In this document: positions 1-5,511 of the stretch, in pieces | How the letters are laid out: each line of letters starts with the position of its first letter | Position numbering within the stretch: the stretch's first letter is position 1 | Source of the DNA: Muribaculaceae bacterium | Lineage (GTDB): Bacteria > Bacteroidota > Bacteroidia > Bacteroidales > Muribaculaceae | Direction of reading: 5' to 3' | Length of the DNA: 5,511 nucleotides | Assembly: GCA_021443235.1 (NCBI GenBank) | Contig: JABUUJ010000003.1 | Coordinates: forward strand, 182,673-188,183 | Program-made: the position numbers and the translations under genes | The notes under the pieces: generated by a model | Seen by the model: only the letters and a program-made list of their open reading frames with translations | What the model was told of the DNA's origin: nothing | The model's database searches: none

Positions 1-59
1 AACTTGATAAACTTGATGAACTTGATGAACTTGATGAACTTGATAAACTTGATAAACTT
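1..59. repeat. 9-bp tandem repeat array (AACTTGATR)
   Basis: Six full copies of a 9-base unit, AACTTGATA or AACTTGATG (order A, G, G, G, A, A at the last base), run from base 1 and end in a partial copy, AACTTG, at 55-60. The array touches the window edge, so its true length is unknown. The period is a multiple of three, so two of the three plus-strand frames stay open (Asn-Leu-Ile/Met and Leu-Asp-Lys/Glu) while the third is closed by TGA. There is no sign that it is translated. It lies just beyond the 3' end of the CotH-like gene. It has no spacers and is not a CRISPR array. Confidence 0.9.
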
Positions 60-73
60 GCGCGCCGGCGCGC
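60..73. repeat. 14-bp perfect GC palindrome at the 3' end of the CotH-like gene
   Basis: The sequence GCGCGCCGGCGCGC equals its own reverse complement. Its last base is part of the TAG stop codon of the minus-strand gene. In RNA it could form a 5-bp GC stem with a CCGG tetraloop, which might pause or help terminate transcription from the left-going gene. The bases after it on that strand are AAGTTTATC repeats rather than a clear U tract, so it does not qualify as a standard intrinsic terminator. The palindrome is certain; any terminator role is inference. Confidence 0.6.
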
Positions 74-1620
74 TACTTCACTGCGTCGATGGCGGTTTTC
101 TTCACGCGGAACCAGTTGGTGCTGAAGCCGTCCTCGAGTAGGCGGTACTCGCTGTGGTTGCCCCACGAGGCAGGGCGGTCGATGATTTGCATGTCCTCGC
201 CGGTGTCGTTGCTCACATAGTTGCTAATCTTGTCGTGCCATGCCCTGATGCGCGGCACAGCGTCGTTAAAATGCATCAGGTCGCTGTCGTCGTCGACAAT
301 CTCCTGCATATACTTGATATATTTCTCGCGATACTCGGGGATGGAGACGATGCGGCTGATGAGCGGGTTGCTGCTGGGGCCCCAGTCAAAGGGATCCTGC
401 CGGCCATAGTCGCGGTTCATGTGCGATGTTCCCAGCGTGTTGTCGAGGTCGTAGGGAATCATGTAGAACTTATAGTCGGTGATATGGTCGGTGGTGAAGT
501 AGATGTAGTAGTTGTTGCTGTTGCCCCAGTAGTCGTCCCAGTGTCCCACAGCCACGATAGCGGCATAAGTGCGCAGCAGCAGGTCAACGTCGCACACCTC
601 CTTGATCCACTTCGCGAAGCTCTCGTCGCCCTTGCCGTTGAGCTTGAGCTGGAAGTCGATGAGCTGCGCCTTGGCGGCCTCAAAGTCCTCGATGCGCGTC
701 TCGAGCTTATAGGTGTGGTTGTTGTCGCTGGTGTCGTCCACGCCATAGTCGGCACTGTAGGGGTTGGTGAGCGAGGCAGGGTAGCGGCATTTCCACAGGA
801 AGCCGTCGTTGCCGCCAAACTCGGTGTCGCTGTCGCGGCGTTTCAGGTAGTTCTCGTCGATAGGCTCAAGCATGTCGTAGATGCCGTAGTAGGTCTCCTG
901 CGCGTCGCCCTCCACCTTGAGCCACAGTCGGCAGTAGTTGGCCCGCGGCGCTGTCCACACGCCGGCGTCGCGCATCAGGTTGTAGCAGAAGAGCTCGCGC
1001 ACATAGGCGGGGTCTTCCTTGAAATATTTGAGATGGAGCTTGCGCACTCCCTTGATGGTGTGCTCGTCGTCCTTGACCCACTTGCGCAGGTTGAGCCCAA
1101 AGTGCACGTGGTTCCAGTCGGTGTTTTTGGTCTTGTGCATCTCCATGTAGTTGCCCTCGGGGCGGCGGCGCGAGGTATTGCCCTTGAGTCGCAGCCCGGC
1201 CTCCTCGATGACGGTTTCCTCGCCGTCGATGACAAAGCGCACGTTGGCAACGATATACTGCTTGGTTTGCGAGTTGGCGTCATAGAGCACGAGCAGGCGG
1301 TTCCACTCGTCGAGGGGCACCTCGATGTGAATCTCGGGCAGTTTGTCCATGTTCCACACATAGTCCACATTGGTGCGCACCACCTCGCGCTCACCGCTCA
1401 AGATGATGTTGATGACCTGGTTCACGTCGGCAACATCCACCACGCCGTCGTCGTTGACGTCGGCCTTGCCGCTATCGCCCTGATCCATGATAACGTTAAC
1501 GATGGCGTTCACGTCGGCAATGTCGACATCGCCGTCACGGTTCACATCGCCCTTGATATATATGGCGGCCTGCGCAGTCATCGCAGCCACAGCCATCGCT
1601 AAAACTAATAAGTATCGCAT
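73..1620 (-). CDS. secreted CotH kinase family protein with N-terminal dockerin pair
   Basis: 515 residues. A signal peptide (1 to about 18, hydrophobic core LLVLAMAVAAM, likely cut after AQA) has no lipobox Cys. Two dockerin-type calcium loops follow at once: D25/N27/D29/D33/D36 and D54/N56/D58/D62/D65, each followed by a DVNxxxNxI helix. A CotH-like domain covers about 90-510. Its family marks are GLRLKGNTS (142-150), a YYGIYDMLEPID stretch (244-255), HWDDYWGNSNNYYIY (360-374) and a DLD acidic pair (D391, D393) that fits the metal/ATP site. Characterised CotH proteins are atypical protein kinases, known from spore coats, and CotH-like domains with dockerins occur in cellulosome bacteria. 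The substrate here is unknown. The start is supported by the signal peptide and by a promoter box 25 bp upstream. The gene is divergent from the methyltransferase gene and stands alone on its strand here. Kinase activity is inferred from the family only. Confidence 0.9.
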   Translation of the reverse strand: MRYLLVLAMAVAAMTAQAAIYIKGDVNRDGDVDIADVNAIVNVIMDQGDSGKADVNDDGVVDVADVNQVINIILSGEREVVRTNVDYVWNMDKLPEIHIEVPLDEWNRLLVLYDANSQTKQYIVANVRFVIDGEETVIEEAGLRLKGNTSRRRPEGNYMEMHKTKNTDWNHVHFGLNLRKWVKDDEHTIKGVRKLHLKYFKEDPAYVRELFCYNLMRDAGVWTAPRANYCRLWLKVEGDAQETYYGIYDMLEPIDENYLKRRDSDTEFGGNDGFLWKCRYPASLTNPYSADYGVDDTSDNNHTYKLETRIEDFEAAKAQLIDFQLKLNGKGDESFAKWIKEVCDVDLLLRTYAAIVAVGHWDDYWGNSNNYYIYFTTDHITDYKFYMIPYDLDNTLGTSHMNRDYGRQDPFDWGPSSNPLISRIVSIPEYREKYIKYMQEIVDDDSDLMHFNDAVPRIRAWHDKISNYVSNDTGEDMQIIDRPASWGNHSEYRLLEDGFSTNWFRVKKTAIDAVK

Positions 1621-1645
1621 AACTGTTTTTATACATTGTAGGCCA

Positions 1646-1658
1646 CAAAATTACAAAA
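1646..1658 (-). promoter_or_regulatory. Bacteroidetes-type -7 promoter box for the CotH-like gene
   Basis: Read on the minus strand the box is TTTTGTAATTTTG, which contains a full match to the Bacteroidetes -7 consensus TAnnTTTG (TAATTTTG, 1646-1653). Transcription would start around 1638-1641, leaving an AT-rich leader of roughly 20 bases before the ATG at 1620, with no Shine-Dalgarno sequence. No convincing -33 TTTG was found at the expected distance. Confidence 0.65.
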
Positions 1659-1690
1659 AAAGTGGGAAATTGAGGGTTATCGGCACGAAA

Positions 1691-1703
1691 TTTTGTAACT
1701 TTG
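1691..1703 (+). promoter_or_regulatory. Bacteroidetes-type -7 promoter box for the methyltransferase gene
   Basis: TTTTGTAACTTTG holds an exact TAnnTTTG box (TAACTTTG, 1696-1703). It differs by one base from the box of the divergent CotH-like gene on the other strand. A poor -33 candidate (ATTG, 1669-1672) lies 23 bases upstream, slightly too far. The start codon is only 8 bases after the box, so the mRNA is predicted to have almost no leader. The upstream parts of the two divergent promoters must overlap in the short gap between the boxes. Confidence 0.7.
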
Positions 1704-1711
1704 CCACGACT

Positions 1712-3082
1712 ATGCAACTACACCCACTGTTTATCGAACAAATAGAGCGACTGATGCCTGGCGAGAGCGAGGCGATGCTGCGGGCCCTGGGCGACACACT
1801 GCCCAGCGTGAGCGTGCGCGTTAACGACAGCCGCGGCGCATCGGTGCCTGCTGGTGCCGTCACCGTGCCGTGGTGCCCGGCAGGCTTCTACTGCGACGAG
1901 CGCCCGCAGTTTACCTTCGACCCGCTGTGGCACGCCGGGATGTACTATGTGCAAGACGCGTCGTCGATGTTTCTGCACCACGTTGTCAGGTCGCTGGTAA
2001 ACACGCCCGTGCGCTACCTCGACCTGTGCGCCGCGCCTGGCGGCAAAACCACCGCGGCACTGCAGGCTCTGCCCGCCGGTTCGTTCGTGGTGGCGAACGA
2101 AATCGTGGTGTCGCGCGCGCGAGTGCTCGCCGACAATGTGCAGCGCTGGGGCAACCCCGCCTGCGCCGTGACCTGCTGCGCTCCGAGCCAGTTGGGGCAA
2201 CTCACCCACACCTTTGACGTCATTGCGGCCGATGTGCCGTGCAGCGGCGAGGGAATGTTTCGCAAGGACGACGAGGCGGTGAAGCAGTGGACGCCGGCAC
2301 TCATCGAGCAATGCGCACAGCGGCAACGCGACATCATAGCCAGCGTGTGGAACGCCCTGCGGCCAGGCGGACTGCTGATATACAGCACCTGCACGTTCAA
2401 CGACCAAGAGAACGAGCGCATGATTGAACACATAGCCGCCGAACTGGGCGCCGAGCCTGTAGCCGTCGATATCGACCCCTCGTGGCCCATCCACGCAGGC
2501 ATAGGCACCGACCTGCCCTGCTACCGCTTCCTGCCACACCTCACGCGCGGCGAGGGGCTGTTCATGGCTGTGCTGCGCAAGCACAGCGGCGAGCCACCGC
2601 GGCCCGCCAAAGCCAAGCGGCAGCGCACACCGGCACGCACCGACGCGCCACGCGACATCAAGCAGTGGCTCAACAATGAGAAAGATTTCACAATAACCAT
2701 AAGCGCCGACACAGTCACCGCCTTGCCGCGAGCGCACGCCCAACTCGTCGAGATGCTGGAGTCGTGCAACCTGATGCAGGCTGGCATAGTGATGGGCAAC
2801 ATTAAAGGCAAGAACTGCGTGCCGTCGCACGCGCTGGCACTGAGCACCGCGCTTCGCCGCGAGGCATTTGCCACGGCACAACTCGACTACCAGCAGGCCA
2901 TCGCCTATCTGCGCGGCGAGGCTATCACCGTCGATGCGCCACGTGGTTATGTGACAGTGACCTACCAGGGAAGCGTGCTGGGCTTTGTCAACAACCTGGG
3001 CAACCGCGCCAACAACCTCTACCCCAAGCCCCTGCGCATCCTAAGCACCCACTCGCCCGCCGAGCCGCCCAGGCTTGGGTAA
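1712..3082 (+). CDS. rsmF: RsmF-like 16S rRNA (cytosine-C5)-methyltransferase
   Basis: 456 residues; a cytoplasmic SAM-dependent RNA m5C methyltransferase of the NOL1/NOP2/Sun family. The SAM motif is DLCAAPGGKT (104-113). Motif IV is ADVPCSGEGMFRK (173-185) with C177, the usual product-release Cys. Motif VI is YSTCTFNDQENE (224-235) with C227 as the usual nucleophile. The C-terminal part (about 325-445) matches the RsmF/PUA-like RNA-binding region: KGKNCVPSHALALS (365-378) and LGFVNNLGNRANNLYP (423-438). E. coli RsmF modifies C1407 of 16S rRNA; the same target is likely but unproven. The frame stays open upstream to 1487, but the ATG at 1712 is chosen because MQLHPLFIEQIERLMPG is the family's usual opening and the promoter box lies just before it. 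The last 12 or so residues (STHSPAEPPRLG) are not family-like and run into the repeat element, which provides the TAA stop. Confidence 0.93.
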   Translation: MQLHPLFIEQIERLMPGESEAMLRALGDTLPSVSVRVNDSRGASVPAGAVTVPWCPAGFYCDERPQFTFDPLWHAGMYYVQDASSMFLHHVVRSLVNTPVRYLDLCAAPGGKTTAALQALPAGSFVVANEIVVSRARVLADNVQRWGNPACAVTCCAPSQLGQLTHTFDVIAADVPCSGEGMFRKDDEAVKQWTPALIEQCAQRQRDIIASVWNALRPGGLLIYSTCTFNDQENERMIEHIAAELGAEPVAVDIDPSWPIHAGIGTDLPCYRFLPHLTRGEGLFMAVLRKHSGEPPRPAKAKRQRTPARTDAPRDIKQWLNNEKDFTITISADTVTALPRAHAQLVEMLESCNLMQAGIVMGNIKGKNCVPSHALALSTALRREAFATAQLDYQQAIAYLRGEAITVDAPRGYVTVTYQGSVLGFVNNLGNRANNLYPKPLRILSTHSPAEPPRLG

Positions 3083-3142
3083 TGGGTAATGGGTATTGGC
3101 TAATGGCTAATGGGTAATGGGTAATGGGTAATGGCGAAAAAT
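3074..3142 (+). repeat. left arm of convergent heptamer element: CTTGG-(STAATGG)8-CGAAAAAT
   Basis: CTTGG (3074-3078) is followed by eight tandem heptamers (3079-3134), mostly GTAATGG or CTAATGG with one TATTGG variant in the third unit. The arm ends in CGAAAAAT (3135-3142). The first heptamer contains the TAA stop of the methyltransferase gene. The same boundary sequences, CTTGG and CGAAAAAT, occur in inverted orientation on the other side of the central hairpin, so this is one arm of a larger symmetrical element. Confidence 0.9.
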
Positions 3143-3162
3143 CAAGATATATTGGGATAAAA

Positions 3163-3197
3163 TACTGCCTGCTGCACTCACAATGCAGCAGGCAGTA
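3163..3197. terminator. bidirectional hairpin terminator between convergent genes
   Basis: A perfect 14-bp stem, TACTGCCTGCTGCA (3163-3176) and TGCAGCAGGCAGTA (3184-3197), encloses the 7-base loop CTCACAA. An A-rich run before the stem and a T-rich run after it (AATTTATATACATTTTT) suit termination of the right-going methyltransferase transcript. On the minus strand the stem is followed by TTTTAT, which suits the left-going peptidase transcript. The hairpin lies midway between two convergent stop codons. Confidence 0.8.
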
Positions 3198-3207
3198 ATT
3201 TATATAC

Positions 3208-3241
3208 ATTTTTCGCCATTAGCCAATAGCCATTAGCCAAG
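3208..3241 (-). repeat. right arm of convergent heptamer element: CTTGG-(CTAWTGG)3-CGAAAAAT
   Basis: Read on the minus strand this arm has CTTGG (3241-3237), three heptamers CTAATGG, CTATTGG and CTAATGG (3236-3216), and CGAAAAAT (3215-3208). It has the same order and boundaries as the left arm with fewer heptamers. The first heptamer contains the TAA stop of the peptidase gene, whose last codons are CTT GGC. The 65 bases between the arms hold the terminator hairpin. Confidence 0.9.
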
Positions 3242-5455
3242 TATAATGTTGATGATGGCGTTCACGTCGGTGATGTTGCACTCGCCGTTGCCGTCAACGT
3301 CGGCATCGGGATAGTCGGAGAGCGAGAGATTGCCCAGGATGATGTTGATTGCGATGTTGGCATCGGTGATATCCACTACGCCGTCACCATTGGCGTCGCC
3401 GGGAATTGACACGCCCGAGTCGGTGTAGTAAACGGTGAAGTCATCGACGTAGGCCGGAATGGTCTTGCTGCCGGCACTCATAGCCACGCGGAAAATCACG
3501 TTTTCGCTCTTCTTGATGTCAACAGGCCAGAAAATGATATTGTTCTCCTTGCCGCCAATCGTAGCAGGCGACGCGCCAGCGCTGTGACGAGGCTTCTGCC
3601 ATGTAGTGCCGCCGTCGAGGCTATAGGTAAGGGCAAACTTGGACGCTGTGGTAGAAGTGTTTTGCACAAAGAACGACACGAGGTTAATGCTCTTCCTGAT
3701 GGGTGTTGCCATGGTGAACTGGCTGGGCAGCAGCATCTTCACCGCCTGGGCATCATGGCCGACTCCCTCTTCTGTCTCAACCACATTGCACTTAGTGAAG
3801 TTCCACTTGGTAAAGCGTCCCTCAACGCCAGTCTCACTGGTCGAGGTGGTGGCGGGCATCGTCTCAAAGTCCTCGATTAGGCAGGTCACATCGCTCTCGT
3901 CTCTCACGTCAAATGTGATGACACCGTCGGTCTCCCTAATATTGTAAAGCCCCTTGTCGCACATATATCCGCCCCAAGTCTTGGCCATAGGAATCGAGCG
4001 TGAGCACCACATCGTATTACACTTTGTGCCGGGGAACGGGTCGCTCGCCAGGTCGTCGCTGGTGGTGTTGCCCGCACGCACCATCTCATAGTACATGTGG
4101 GTGGGATTGCAGTTGACCTGGTGGTTCGTCCATGGGCTTACGCTCGTCGAGTCAACGCGGCATATCACCATGCCGTGGCCTGGCAAATAGTAGTCCCAGC
4201 GGCTCTTCTGGCGGTTGTCGATAATCCAATATTCCTTTTCCACGGGCGAGTAGAGGATGTAACCACTATTGCTGGTGCCCACCGGCTCAAGGCTATAGCT
4301 GCCTGGCTCGTTAATCACGGTGGGCTTGGCAAAGCCCATAGCATAGCGCTCAAAGATGGTGTAGCCCGCTGGCGTGCGGCCCACGTTGTAGTTGCCGCCG
4401 CCCGCCATGATGTCCCATTCACCGGGGTGATGGCTCTGGCCGCCCGACCCCTCATAGTCGGTGTCGTACAAATCGGGGAATCCCATCACATGGGTAAACT
4501 CGTGGCAGATGGTGCCGATGCCCTCAACGTCGATCGTCGAGGGGTTTGACGACCATCCGTAGAGCTCGTTGGCGCAAGCATAGAGCGAGATGCGCTTGCC
4601 ATCATACGTAGGACCAGAATAAAAGCTTGACTTGTGGGGCCACAGCAGCCTTGAGTCGTTGCCCGAGAACGAAGCCGACAAGCCAGCCGTCTGGAAAAAC
4701 ACCATGTCGACATAGCCGTTGTTGTCAACGTCATACTTGCTGAAGTCGCAGCCTGCATTGTCGGCAGCCTTGAGCGCCATGCGGAATATGGTCCCCGCAT
4801 TGCTGGTGCCGTTAAACGCGGTGCTGGCATAGTTGACCTTCACCGGGCCCACGATGTCGAACTTGGGCTTGAAACGTCCGTTAGAGTTCTCGTTATAGTA
4901 GTCATAGACGCTACCTGTGCAGTCCACAAACGTGCCATCGTCCTTGCTGTAGCCAGTGAAGCCCTCGGTGTTGACCATCGCGTCGTAGAACGCTTTGGGA
5001 TCGCTCATCGTGAATGAGAGGTCGGTAAACTCGACGAGGATGATGAGGCCGCGGAATTTGCTGTAGTCAATGCCTTTGATGCTGGGCGAGCGATAGGCCT
5101 GCGCGCGCATCGCCTCACCGCTGGCGTGTGACTCGCGGTCGGTGATATATTTGGTGATGCCCGCCAGATAGGTCATCTCGCTGGCGTTGCGCTGTGCCAC
5201 GTCGTGCGCCTTGACACCGCTTGCCACGAGCTTGTCGCTCACGCGTGCGGCATATTCATAGACGCCCTGGCTGTTCTTGACCACGGTATATCCGTCCTCG
5301 GTGGTGTTAAAACTATAGTACTCATCTCCTATCAGTTGGATGGTGAGCTGGGTGCCATCGGGCTGTGTAACAACAGCTTTTCCTCGATGAGCGGGGATGG
5401 CAAGTGCGCTGAGCGCAACGAGCATCACGGCGAAGAAGCAAATTAATTTTCTCAT
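3233..5455 (-). CDS. secreted M6-family metallopeptidase with C-terminal dockerin pair
   Basis: 740 residues. The signal peptide (1-19, cut after ALA) has no lipobox. Residues 20-125 form the propeptide-like N-terminus usual in Bacteroidetes M6 proteins (TQPDGTQLTIQLIGDEYYSF). The catalytic domain (about 130-380) has the zinc motif HEFTHVMGFPD (318-328; H318, E319, H322, D328 in HExxHxxGxxD) and a Met-turn-like WDIMAGG (347-353). A calcium-loop-like DVDNNGYVD sits at 242-250. A beta-rich region (about 385-515) and a jelly-roll-like module (about 526-678, LIEDFE to VDDFTVYY) follow, then dockerin loops D687/N689/D691/D695/D698 and D719/D721/N723/N727/D730. M6 includes immune inhibitor A and PrtV, secreted proteases that degrade host or environmental proteins. 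All catalytic residues appear present; the substrate is unknown. The protein ends with the second dockerin helix, with no type IX sorting domain. The gene is convergent with the methyltransferase gene. Confidence 0.92.
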   Translation of the reverse strand: MRKLICFFAVMLVALSALAIPAHRGKAVVTQPDGTQLTIQLIGDEYYSFNTTEDGYTVVKNSQGVYEYAARVSDKLVASGVKAHDVAQRNASEMTYLAGITKYITDRESHASGEAMRAQAYRSPSIKGIDYSKFRGLIILVEFTDLSFTMSDPKAFYDAMVNTEGFTGYSKDDGTFVDCTGSVYDYYNENSNGRFKPKFDIVGPVKVNYASTAFNGTSNAGTIFRMALKAADNAGCDFSKYDVDNNGYVDMVFFQTAGLSASFSGNDSRLLWPHKSSFYSGPTYDGKRISLYACANELYGWSSNPSTIDVEGIGTICHEFTHVMGFPDLYDTDYEGSGGQSHHPGEWDIMAGGGNYNVGRTPAGYTIFERYAMGFAKPTVINEPGSYSLEPVGTSNSGYILYSPVEKEYWIIDNRQKSRWDYYLPGHGMVICRVDSTSVSPWTNHQVNCNPTHMYYEMVRAGNTTSDDLASDPFPGTKCNTMWCSRSIPMAKTWGGYMCDKGLYNIRETDGVITFDVRDESDVTCLIEDFETMPATTSTSETGVEGRFTKWNFTKCNVVETEEGVGHDAQAVKMLLPSQFTMATPIRKSINLVSFFVQNTSTTASKFALTYSLDGGTTWQKPRHSAGASPATIGGKENNIIFWPVDIKKSENVIFRVAMSAGSKTIPAYVDDFTVYYTDSGVSIPGDANGDGVVDITDANIAINIILGNLSLSDYPDADVDGNGECNITDVNAIINIILG

Positions 5456-5496
5456 ATCAATTGTTTCGTTTTTTGGTTCAGGTTTGTTTTTGCCTT

Positions 5497-5505
5497 CAAA
5501 AGTTA
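5497..5505 (-). promoter_or_regulatory. probable -7 promoter box for the M6 peptidase gene
   Basis: On the minus strand the box reads TAACTTTTG, like TAnnTTTG with one extra T, and TGTAACTTT is shared with the methyltransferase promoter. It lies 41 bases before the ATG at 5455. The intervening leader is A-rich with no Shine-Dalgarno sequence, as is usual in Bacteroidetes. The matching -33 element would fall outside the window. Confidence 0.5.
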
Positions 5506-5511
5506 CATATT

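Noticed and set aside
154..1602. 482-residue open frame on the plus strand opposite the CotH-like gene
   Set aside because: It is antisense to a gene with a clear signal peptide, dockerin loops and CotH motifs. The translation is biased toward Val, Ala, His and Leu with no recognisable domain, as expected of a shadow of a GC-rich gene.
1645..1696. Inverted repeat ACAAAATT / AATTTTGT as a possible operator
   Set aside because: The two halves are simply parts of the two divergent promoter boxes, which explains the symmetry without a regulator.
1487..1711. 75-codon N-terminal extension of the methyltransferase
   Set aside because: It would overlap the start of the divergent CotH-like gene and both promoter boxes, and its sequence does not resemble the family. 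The ATG at 1712 gives the normal N-terminus.
1718..2881. 387-residue open frame on the minus strand opposite the methyltransferase gene
   Set aside because: The plus strand carries the full set of methyltransferase motifs; the antisense product is rich in Arg, His, Gly and Val and shows no family signature.
3079..3134. Possible CRISPR array in the heptamer region
   Set aside because: The units are 7 bases, directly adjacent, with no spacers; the 9-bp array at 1-59 fails for the same reason.
2988..3209. 73-residue minus-strand open frame with PLPITHYPLAISQYPLPIT-like text
   Set aside because: It is made by translating the heptamer repeat and the antisense end of the methyltransferase gene, and runs through the terminator hairpin.
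3233..5455. Type IX secretion sorting domain at the end of the peptidase
   Set aside because: The C-terminus is the second dockerin helix; no following beta-sandwich domain with the usual terminal motifs is present.

Overview
The window looks like part of a chromosome from the order Bacteroidales, probably a gut or rumen Prevotellaceae- or Muribaculaceae-like bacterium. The evidence is: promoter boxes of the Bacteroidetes type (TAnnTTTG) before the genes, no Shine-Dalgarno sequences, two secreted proteins with dockerin-like repeats of the kind common in this group, an M6 peptidase with the N-terminal layout usual in Bacteroidetes, and short tandem repeats between genes. The family assignment is inference; no rRNA or other marker gene is present.

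Layout. Bases 1-59 hold a 9-bp tandem array and 60-73 a 14-bp GC-only palindrome. A minus-strand gene (73-1620) encodes a secreted CotH-type kinase-like protein with a dockerin pair directly after its signal peptide. A 91-bp divergent promoter region (1621-1711) separates it from a plus-strand gene (1712-3082) for an RsmF-like 16S rRNA cytosine-C5 methyltransferase. A 150-bp convergent intergenic region follows; it lies within a slightly larger symmetrical repeat element with a strong hairpin at its centre. A minus-strand gene (3233-5455) then encodes a secreted M6-family metallopeptidase with a C-terminal dockerin pair. Its promoter-like box is at the right edge. No tRNA, rRNA, CRISPR array or transposase gene was seen.

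The two exported proteins are not in one operon but share a dockerin module, and their DNA is identical over 17 bases in that module. Neither shows a lipobox or a recognisable type IX secretion C-terminal domain, so the dockerin is the main candidate for retention or assembly outside the cell. The methyltransferase between them is a housekeeping gene with no evident functional link.

The most unusual structure is the convergent element at 3074-3241. Both flanking genes end with the same bases, CTT GGS TAA, inside the repeat arms, so the element supplies both stop codons. It is the best candidate for something not well described.
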